NCBI GenBank assembly: GCA_022843085.1
Contig: JALHOI010000070.1
Span: 1 to 10,162 of the forward strand
Length of the DNA stretch: 10,162 nt
Origin: Pseudobdellovibrionaceae bacterium
GTDB lineage: Bacteria; Bdellovibrionota; Bdellovibrionia; Bdellovibrionales; JAMPXM01
Direction of reading: 5' to 3'
Shown: in pieces, positions 6,557 through 10,162 of the stretch
Numbering within the stretch: position 1 is the first letter of the stretch
Layout: every line of letters begins with the position of its first letter
Notes under the pieces: model-generated
Databases searched by the model: none
What the model was told of the DNA's origin: nothing
The model's input: the letters and a program-made list of their open reading frames with translations, nothing else
Translations under genes and position numbers: made by a program

Positions 6557-6727
6557 TTGAGGTTTTTTTTGAAAGTAATAACGGCTCTCGCAAGTGCGGC
6601 GCTCATATCGACGAGCCCGGCAAAAGCGGACACACGAACAGCTTGTTTTTTGCCGTTTACAAAACTTGGCGTCACACCCGATATCGCGGCTCGTCGCGGC
6701 TGCTTTACTGCAGCAGAAATTTCCTGA
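6557..6727 (+). CDS. out-of-frame Sec signal peptide segment (5' part of the secreted protein gene?)
   Basis: In the frame starting at TTG 6557 the sequence reads (M)RFFLKVITALASAALIST then SPAKA-DTRTACF: a charged n-region, a hydrophobic core and an AKA-D signal peptidase I site. The frame continues for 56 codons to TGA at 6725-6727, ending GCFTAAEIS. The next gene's mature part is in the +1 frame. Removing one base from the AAATTT run just before the stop would give CFTAA-EFPEFDETYYLAQ, a seamless join. I therefore read it as the N-terminal part of the following gene, separated by a frameshift. A small secreted peptide of its own is the alternative. No clear Shine-Dalgarno precedes TTG 6557. 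An ATG at 6553 in another frame could serve if the T8 tract at 6563-6570 also slips. Confidence 0.5.
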   Translation: MRFFLKVITALASAALISTSPAKADTRTACFLPFTKLGVTPDIAARRGCFTAAEIS

Positions 6728-7319
6728 ATTTGATGAGACTTATTACCTCGCTCAGTATCCAGACGTTCTAAGGGCACTCAATTCACGGCAAATTACGTCA
6801 GCGATCGAACACTACGGAAATTGGGGCTGTGCTGAAGGTCGAAATCCAAATTCGACTTTTAACGAAAAGATTTATCGAATCATGAATCAAGACGTCACCG
6901 CAGCCATCGCTCTCGGACATTTCGGCGGGTGCGCCTACAGACATTATCTTATGGCCGGCCGAGCTGAGGGTCGAAACGGCAACTATCCGCCAGGTTCTTG
7001 CCAGATGACAATCTCGAGCGCTTCGATTCCATGGCAAGGCGCCATTCAATGGAGCTCACTCTACATCGGTGACTCGGCCGGGGTCACCGCGCAGTGGACA
7101 GGAACCGACGTGAACAACTACACGGGCTCAGCGGGGGCCGCAACAGGGGTCCGCGATATTCCAATTACACGAGCCGGTAGCTATACGATGTTCGAAGAAT
7201 CACTTCTGAATTTGGATCCGCGTTCCGTCGGCAATTACCCCCGTAGGATTGAGTACTACCGCGGTGGCCAACTTCTTTGCCGGACGAACACGGTGACCGT
7301 TGAGTTCCGCGGACCGTAA
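6594..7319 (+). CDS. secreted protein with tandem YYLAxxPDV repeats and a C-terminal beta domain; N-terminus uncertain
   Basis: The open frame to TAA 7319 spans up to 241 codons; its first ~40 residues are Arg-rich and look like a shadow of the signal-peptide frame, so the real protein sequence probably begins near KFPEFDETYY (residue 42). Two tandem units follow: FDETYYLAQYPDVL...HYGNWGCAEGRNPN (46-86) and FNEKIYRIMNQDVT...HYLMAGRAEGRN (89-128). This is the repeat often found in secreted or hemolysin-type proteins (consensus FDxxYYLAxNPDV...HYLxxGxxEGRxP). Residues ~135-241 look like a single beta-sandwich domain, with Cys136 and Cys229 placed to form a disulfide across it (SCQMTISS ... LLCRTNTVTVEF). 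Adhesion or surface attachment would be a guess. It is terminated by the hairpin at 7381-7428. Confidence 0.62.
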   Translation: MRRSYRRARQKRTHEQLVFCRLQNLASHPISRLVAAALLQQKFPEFDETYYLAQYPDVLRALNSRQITSAIEHYGNWGCAEGRNPNSTFNEKIYRIMNQDVTAAIALGHFGGCAYRHYLMAGRAEGRNGNYPPGSCQMTISSASIPWQGAIQWSSLYIGDSAGVTAQWTGTDVNNYTGSAGAATGVRDIPITRAGSYTMFEESLLNLDPRSVGNYPRRIEYYRGGQLLCRTNTVTVEFRGP

Positions 7320-7380
7320 GCTCAAAGCTGCCTGCGGACAGACACGACAAAACGCGCTTCTTAAACCCGACCTCGAGATT

Positions 7381-7428
7381 AAAAAAAAACCGCAACTGCC
7401 GGCGTAATTGCCTGCGGTTGCGGTTTTA
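7381..7428. terminator. bidirectional rho-independent terminator, stronger for the minus strand
   Basis: AAAACCGCAAC (7386-7396) pairs with GTTGCGGTTTT (7417-7427), 11 base pairs, with a further GC-rich inner stem around GTAATT. On the minus strand the hairpin runs into nine T residues (the A9 at 7381-7389), a strong terminator. On the plus strand four T residues follow, so it can also end the secreted-protein transcript. Confidence 0.85.
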
Positions 7429-7429
7429 G

Positions 7430-7499
7430 TGGACCGACGCTCAGTCAGTACGGCTATCCAGGCTTTCGCCTAGCAGCGGCACTCCTGGGCGGCGGTCCA
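7430..7499 (-). ncRNA. possible structured RNA within a minus-strand micro-transcript
   Basis: TGGACCG (7430-7436) and CGGTCCA (7493-7499) form a closing stem of seven pairs. Inside, AGGC-GAAA-GCCT (minus strand, 7471-7460) is a perfect GNRA-tetraloop hairpin, and CCAGG/CCTGG (7458-7462 and 7484-7488) is an alternative, mutually exclusive pairing. The stop codon of the 16-codon ORF lies in the GNRA hairpin, so a ribosome would decide which fold forms. It does not match the known riboswitch cores I could recall. Confidence 0.35.
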
Positions 7500-7520
7500 A
7501 CGTTTATGACTTAAAGACAT
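7470..7520 (-). CDS. 16-residue ORF with near-perfect Shine-Dalgarno (leader-peptide-like)
   Basis: ATG 7520 to TAG 7470 encodes MSLSHKRWTAAQECRC. It is preceded by AAGGAGGTGG (minus strand, 7535-7526) five bases before the ATG; nine bases (AAGGAGGTG) match the 16S anti-Shine-Dalgarno fully, the strongest ribosome-binding site in this window. A promoter-like TTGCGT-17-TAAAAA lies upstream, and a GNRA hairpin plus a T9 terminator lie downstream. The layout resembles a leader peptide with attenuator, with two Cys codons near the stop, yet no minus-strand structural gene follows: downstream is the oppositely oriented secreted-protein gene. It may be a free-standing microprotein or a dual-function small RNA. 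It lies directly upstream of, and antisense to, the possible signal region of the next plus-strand gene. Confidence 0.4.
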   Translation of the reverse strand: MSLSHKRWTAAQECRC

Positions 7521-7525
7521 TGGCA

Positions 7526-7535
7526 CCACCTCCTT
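7526..7535 (-). promoter_or_regulatory. consensus ribosome binding site of the 16-codon ORF
   Basis: AAGGAGGTGG on the minus strand, five bases from ATG 7520. Full complementarity to the 3' end of 16S rRNA over nine bases is rare in this window, where most genes have weak or no Shine-Dalgarno. Confidence 0.5.
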
Positions 7536-7559
7536 TTCAGGCTCATACACCTGGCCTTA

Positions 7560-7588
7560 TTTTTACTAGGCACAGGCTGTTCACGCAA
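7560..7588 (-). promoter_or_regulatory. candidate promoter of the minus-strand micro-gene
   Basis: On the minus strand, TTGCGT (7588-7583), a 17-base spacer and TAAAAA (7565-7560). The matches are modest (3/6 and 4/6). A start near 7553 would give a transcript of about 170 bases ending at the T9 terminator. Confidence 0.3.
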
Positions 7589-7595
7589 GACCGAT

Positions 7596-8471
7596 ATGTT
7601 CGAACTCCCTAAGTATAAATTTATGGGAACCCAAAGTTTAACGCGAGTTCACGGCTCGACCCGACTTGTTCTGGGCTCTGAATTGTATCGAAATTACCCG
7701 AAACTGAAGTCTGACTTAAGATCTCATTTCGATCGAATTTACCTTGGAGCCAAAACCATGGGTCGTATTCCAGTTCGCAGCCAACAGCTGACTGATTCTC
7801 AACTTGAAAAATTTTGTGCCGCCGGCGCAAAAGCCGATGCCGCTCTTTCTCGCGGCGAATATCGCGAAGCCTTGAGGTCGTACGCGTCGATCATCAGCGA
7901 CGTTGAAAAGTCGGGGCAACTTGATTCGTACCTTCTTGCGAAAGTGACTCTCGGAACTCTTCGTTGCCATGTGAAACTCGCGGAATTTCACCGCGCCGTC
8001 GAAATTTGGAACGCCCATATGGACGAATCCCTCTATGGCATCGGCGTCTACGCCCTTGAAAATGCTCAAACAAAAATCGAAGACCTCTTGGCTTATGATA
8101 TGCTGTGCGCATTTCTTCACACGGTTGTCGATGGCGACAAAACTCAATCGGCTAAGGCCGTGAATCTTTATCTTTCGCGCGTTTGCGAACACGCCAGCGA
8201 AAACGGCGAGCGAGCTCTGATGGTGCAGGCACTTGCCAACTGGAAGGCTCACTTAAAAGACATCTATGGCGGTGCCTTTCCGCAAGAGGTCGCGAAGTCG
8301 CTCATCTCGTTCGAACGTCAGTTTGGCGAAGTCGTGAAGCCTCGCGCGATCGATTTTCCGTCTCCTAGCGCGTGGGAACGCCCCGCGGCCTTTCGAGAAA
8401 CCTCGACCGTGGTTTCAAAACGCGCGATTCAAGAGCGCGCCAAAAAGACCAAGAACATTTCGAACGCCTAG
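7596..8471 (+). CDS. helical-repeat (TPR-like) protein, possibly a lipoprotein with an earlier start
   Basis: From ATG 7596 the protein has 291 residues. Residues ~75-190 (KADAALSRGEYREALRSYAS; LAKVTLGTLRCHVKLAEFHR) look like TPR helix pairs; the C-terminal ~40 residues are basic and disordered. Upstream, the same frame stays open from 7515 and reads FRLIHLALFLLGTGCSRKTD into the ATG. LLGTGC satisfies the general lipobox pattern after a hydrophobic stretch, with the Cys codon at 7578-7580. That strongly suggests the mature protein is a lipoprotein starting at this Cys. However, no ATG, GTG or TTG exists in the frame between the stop at 7512 and 7596; only ATA 7545 and CTG 7551 could serve. 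Either a rare start or a lost one (frameshift) must be assumed. No good Shine-Dalgarno precedes ATG 7596. Function unknown; periplasmic scaffolding would be typical of TPR lipoproteins. Confidence 0.7.
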   Translation: MFELPKYKFMGTQSLTRVHGSTRLVLGSELYRNYPKLKSDLRSHFDRIYLGAKTMGRIPVRSQQLTDSQLEKFCAAGAKADAALSRGEYREALRSYASIISDVEKSGQLDSYLLAKVTLGTLRCHVKLAEFHRAVEIWNAHMDESLYGIGVYALENAQTKIEDLLAYDMLCAFLHTVVDGDKTQSAKAVNLYLSRVCEHASENGERALMVQALANWKAHLKDIYGGAFPQEVAKSLISFERQFGEVVKPRAIDFPSPSAWERPAAFRETSTVVSKRAIQERAKKTKNISNA

Positions 8472-9160
8472 AACGCCGCCTGGTCAGCTTGTTCGAAGTG
8501 GCTGCGTATCTTGACCGCCACTTTTTGAACAATCACCTCAAGCGCAAAGCCAACGAGCATTCGCGGGATTGGAATTTCGCGCGCCTCATGGTGAACACGA
8601 AATGTGACCTCTGTCTGTGAAGCCACCGTCTGACGAGTCGCACTGGGCAGCTCACGAAACTCCATCACGCCTTTTAAGCCTAAGAAATGGCCGTCAACGA
8701 CTTCAAAGGAAATCTGCGCCGGTAAATTGCGGCCAACCGCGGCTGTGTCTGACGCGGTTGCAGGACCGGCACTGCGAGTCTGAATCGCCAGAAGCATTCG
8801 GGCCTGATAGCCCAGGGCCTGGCAAATAACGAAAACGCGGTTCGTTTTCGATTCGAACTTCACTTCGCGAAAAATCTCGCTCACAGTTTTCAGCTGCTCA
8901 TAGTGCTGCGCCAACTTAAAAACGACCGCGGCGTCGCGCTTCACCCAGCCGACTCCATTGATCGTAAAGAGATCGGCTTTCGGGTCCGCGACGCCTTTGT
9001 CGGTACGCACTGATACAAGCACGGCCCGCTCATCGCGAAGTTTAGCTTCAAGCTTCGGCTTACCCTCCCAAAACGCAGCATCGGCCTGGCTTGCGTGACC
9101 GAGCCCCCCGATCGCAATCAAGACGGCGCTGGTAATTAGAGCTTTCGGGCGTCGTGACAT
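8468..9160 (-). CDS. exported SRPBCC/START-like protein
   Basis: A 230-residue protein with a signal peptide: basic MSRRPK, hydrophobic ALITSAVLIAIGGLGHA, then SQADA-AF, giving probable cleavage after ADA (residue 28). The mature part (NGVGWVKRDAAVVFKLAQHY, then EQLKTVSEIFREVKFE) has the rhythm of the SRPBCC fold: strand, helix with 'VF.L..HYEQL', then strands, ending in a long C-terminal helix (MLVGFALEVIVQKVAVKIRS). Members bind hydrophobic ligands; a periplasmic one may carry lipids or quinone-like molecules, but nothing shows which. It is convergent with the helical-repeat gene, sharing the stop palindrome. Upstream, it is divergent from pgsA with about 60 bases between. The ATG at 9160 has only a distant AAGG. 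Confidence 0.72.
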   Translation of the reverse strand: MSRRPKALITSAVLIAIGGLGHASQADAAFWEGKPKLEAKLRDERAVLVSVRTDKGVADPKADLFTINGVGWVKRDAAVVFKLAQHYEQLKTVSEIFREVKFESKTNRVFVICQALGYQARMLLAIQTRSAGPATASDTAAVGRNLPAQISFEVVDGHFLGLKGVMEFRELPSATRQTVASQTEVTFRVHHEAREIPIPRMLVGFALEVIVQKVAVKIRSHFEQADQAAF

Positions 9161-9221
9161 TGCTCGTGTTGACCTTCGTTACGTCCAGTGGTTCGCTTGC
9201 CGGCGGCAGACACTCTTTATT

Positions 9222-9803
9222 ATGCACCAAGGGCGGACGATTTTGACTTGGAAAAAAAAGCTTCCGATGTGGTTAACGTGGTCGCGCATGGTCATGTGTA
9301 TTCCCATGATCGCGATCTTAGAACTGATGGAGCGCCCCTTAGCCGGCTACCTCGCCGCGGCTCTGTTCATCATCGCGTCGATCACCGATTGGGCCGACGG
9401 CTACTACGCGAGGCTTTTTAACGCACAGACGACCATGGGAAAGTTCATGGATCCGATCGCCGACAAAATCCTGGTTTCAACCGTCTTGATCTTGCTCATT
9501 CCCCTGGGTGTCTTGGGCCGCGACGGCCCGATCCTTGTGATCTTGCTTTTGTCGCGCGACATCCTGATCGGCGGCATTCGCTCAATCGCCGCAGCCGACC
9601 GCCTCATCATCGACGCCAAGGCCACCGGCAAGTGGAAGACCGCCGTTCAAATGGTCGCGATCCCCTGCGTACTGATCGGAAGCCTGTATGAGATTCCACT
9701 CAGCGAGATCGGCCGCATCGCCCTGTGGGTCAGCACGATCTTAAGCCTGGTTTCGGGCTGGCAATACATCTCGATGTACCTCGATAGCCGCAAAGGTGCC
9801 TAA
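9222..9803 (+). CDS. pgsA: CDP-diacylglycerol--glycerol-3-phosphate 3-phosphatidyltransferase
   Basis: PgsA makes phosphatidylglycerol phosphate from CDP-diacylglycerol and glycerol-3-phosphate in the inner membrane, the entry to phosphatidylglycerol and cardiolipin. The CDP-alcohol phosphotransferase motif DxxDGxxARx(8)GxxxDxxxD is complete in DWADGYYARLFNAQTTMGKF followed by MDPIADK. About five to six hydrophobic segments follow the family pattern; the 193 residues are the usual length. The start is unclear: ATG 9222 has no Shine-Dalgarno and overlaps a TATTAT box at 9218-9223, while TTG 9243 (MTWKKKLPMWLTWSR) has AAGGGCGGA upstream and aligns better with the short N-terminus of the family. 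Other CDP-alcohol transferases (e.g. PssA) usually differ in length; PgsA is the best call. Confidence 0.93.
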   Translation: MHQGRTILTWKKKLPMWLTWSRMVMCIPMIAILELMERPLAGYLAAALFIIASITDWADGYYARLFNAQTTMGKFMDPIADKILVSTVLILLIPLGVLGRDGPILVILLLSRDILIGGIRSIAAADRLIIDAKATGKWKTAVQMVAIPCVLIGSLYEIPLSEIGRIALWVSTILSLVSGWQYISMYLDSRKGA

Positions 9804-9817
9804 AAACGGGGCCGTTT
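9804..9817 (+). terminator. weak hairpin after pgsA
   Basis: AAACGG-GG-CCGTTT immediately after the pgsA stop. The stem is short and no T tract follows beyond TTT, so termination efficiency is doubtful. Confidence 0.3.
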
Positions 9818-9828
9818 CGATGAGAGCA

Positions 9829-9858
9829 TTGACACGCCCCCAGCCGGGCCCGTAGGTT
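9829..9858 (+). promoter_or_regulatory. candidate promoter of tRNA-Gly
   Basis: A perfect TTGACA (9829-9834), an 18-base GC-rich spacer and TAGGTT (9853-9858), with the tRNA beginning 18 bases later. The position and the consensus -35 fit a stable-RNA promoter; the -10 box is poor. Confidence 0.45.
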
Positions 9859-9875
9859 GTCGATTCTCTCGGAGC

Positions 9876-9952
9876 GCGGGCGTAGCTCAGTTGGCTAGAG
9901 CGATACCTTGCCAAGGTATAGGTCGACGGTTCGAATCCGTTCGCCCGCTCCA
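9876..9952 (+). tRNA. tRNA-Gly (anticodon GCC)
   Basis: A full 77-base cloverleaf with encoded CCA: acceptor GCGGGCG (9876-9882) pairs with CGCCCGC (9942-9948); D-arm GCTC-AGTTGGCTA-GAGC; anticodon arm ATACC-TTGCCAA-GGTAT with anticodon GCC; variable AGGTC; T-arm GACGG-TTCGAAT-CCGTT. It reads GGC and GGU glycine codons. All stems pair without mismatch, apart from a wobble-tolerant T-arm end. Confidence 0.97.
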
Positions 9953-9956
9953 TTTT

Positions 9957-10052
9957 GGTTCTTCGGTTCTTCGGTTCTTCGGTTCTTCGGTTCTTCGGTT
10001 CTTCGGTTCTTCGGTTCTTCGGTTCTTCGGTTCTTCGGTTCTTCGGTTCTTC
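9957..10052. repeat. 12 perfect tandem copies of GGTTCTTC
   Basis: From 9957 to 10052 the octamer GGTTCTTC is repeated exactly 12 times (96 bases) without a single change, beginning four bases after the tRNA CCA. It ends directly in TCAGTTCATGG, which begins the putative IS end. Read as protein in the plus strand it would give an 8-residue repeat, but there is no sign of a gene. Perfect conservation suggests recent expansion. Confidence 0.95.
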
Positions 10053-10162
10053 TCAGTTCATGGTGGGCGTGCGCCTAAAAGCCTTTAACAACAAGCATTT
10101 AGCAATCTCAGTCGGTAATTTTCGAACGATGTATATCCGTAAGCCCGCTTCTGTACAAGCTT
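10045..10162 (-). mobile_element. 3' end of a probable ISL3-type insertion sequence
   Basis: The transposase C-terminus on the minus strand (stop at 10085) is followed by about 32 bases of non-coding DNA and then by GAAGAACC on the minus strand, i.e. the last octamer of the array. ISL3-type elements have terminal repeats beginning GG(T/C)TCTT and make 8-bp target duplications, as far as I recall. The outer boundary is uncertain because the octamer repeats outside the element. The rest of the IS lies beyond the right edge. Confidence 0.5.
10085..10162 (-). CDS. transposase C-terminus, ISL3-like (partial)
   Basis: The minus strand is open from the window edge to TAA at 10087-10085 and encodes 25 residues, including AYGYTSFENYRLRLLNACC at the very end. 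The block GY.(S/N)F.NYRLR.L is the characteristic end of ISL3-family (DDE) transposases. Only the tail is visible, so intactness cannot be judged. The match is to a motif I recognise by eye; a homology search would settle it. Confidence 0.65.
   Translation of the reverse strand, partial: KLVQKRAYGYTSFENYRLRLLNACC

Noticed and set aside
6532..6777. Minus-strand open frame opposite the signal-peptide segment
   Set aside because: No motif or start signal; the plus strand explains the region better through its signal peptide and repeats.
7429..7501. tRNA-like fold or known riboswitch (e.g. c-di-GMP-I/GEMM) at the minus-strand hairpins
   Set aside because: The length and acceptor-like stem suggest a tRNA, but there is no T-arm TTCGA and no valid anticodon arm. 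The GEMM core sequences were looked for on both strands and are not there.
7716..8252. 178-codon minus-strand open frame opposite the helical-repeat gene
   Set aside because: A shadow with no recognisable motif; the plus frame has TPR-like helices and normal composition.
9957..10052. CRISPR array
   Set aside because: The units are 8 bp and contiguous with no spacers.
9891..10088. Open frame with an 8-residue protein repeat (FGSSVLRF-like) over the octamer array
   Set aside because: It begins inside the tRNA gene and owes its openness to an 8-bp repeat read three times per 24 bases. There is no Shine-Dalgarno or promoter, so a DNA repeat is the simpler reading.
10060..10162. Plus-strand open frame starting MVGVRLKAFNNK at the right edge
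   Set aside because: No ribosome binding site; it lies antisense to a recognisable transposase tail, which explains the open frame.

Overview
The window looks like chromosomal DNA of a mid-GC Gram-negative bacterium with an outer membrane. The evidence is a YceD-family protein, PgsA, exported and lipobox-bearing proteins, a pseudopilin-like C-terminus and a PilZ protein. The gene mix and codon style (many TCG, CGC and GAA codons) remind me of Bdellovibrionota, but that is an impression and not a proof.

Left part (1-2912), all on the minus strand and tightly packed, probably one operon read right to left. The order is a PilZ-domain protein, a YbgC-like hotdog thioesterase (its GTG start lies one base after the previous stop), a class II fructose-1,6-bisphosphatase (glpX), a small cysteine-rich putative zinc protein, and a START/SRPBCC protein cut by the window edge. 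Divergent from it (2981-5508) is a two-gene unit. The first gene encodes a 707-residue membrane protein with a PqqD/RRE-like N-terminus, a membrane core that resembles an M50 metalloprotease without its zinc ligands, and two C-terminal cyclic-nucleotide-binding domains. The second overlaps it by ATGA and encodes an exported protein with a GspG-like calcium-loop C-terminus. c-di-GMP-type and cNMP-type sensor genes therefore share one short divergent promoter region.

Middle part (5509-7595). A GC-rich, non-coding stretch full of inverted repeats is followed by two 28-bp direct repeats, the second of which supplies the last codons of a yceD-like gene. Next comes an apparently frameshifted gene for a secreted protein: a good Sec signal peptide is encoded in one frame and the tandem YYLAxxPDV-type repeats in another. 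A strong terminator follows. On the minus strand just beyond it is a tiny transcription-unit-like arrangement: a candidate promoter, a near-perfect Shine-Dalgarno, a 16-codon ORF, a GNRA hairpin and the T9 terminator.

Right part (7596-10162). A helical-repeat protein, possibly a lipoprotein with an unrecognised start, converges on an exported SRPBCC-like protein; the two stop codons share one CTAG palindrome. Then come pgsA and tRNA-Gly(GCC). Directly after the tRNA lie exactly 12 perfect copies of the octamer GGTTCTTC, running into what looks like the 3' end of an ISL3-type insertion sequence, with the transposase C-terminus on the minus strand at the window edge. The octamer may be the terminal sequence of that IS.

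The points most worth a second look are the pseudoprotease plus dual-cNBD protein, the octamer array at the IS end, the minus-strand micro-gene, the frameshifted secreted protein, and the recurring leaderless-looking promoters (yceD, PilZ and cNBD genes).
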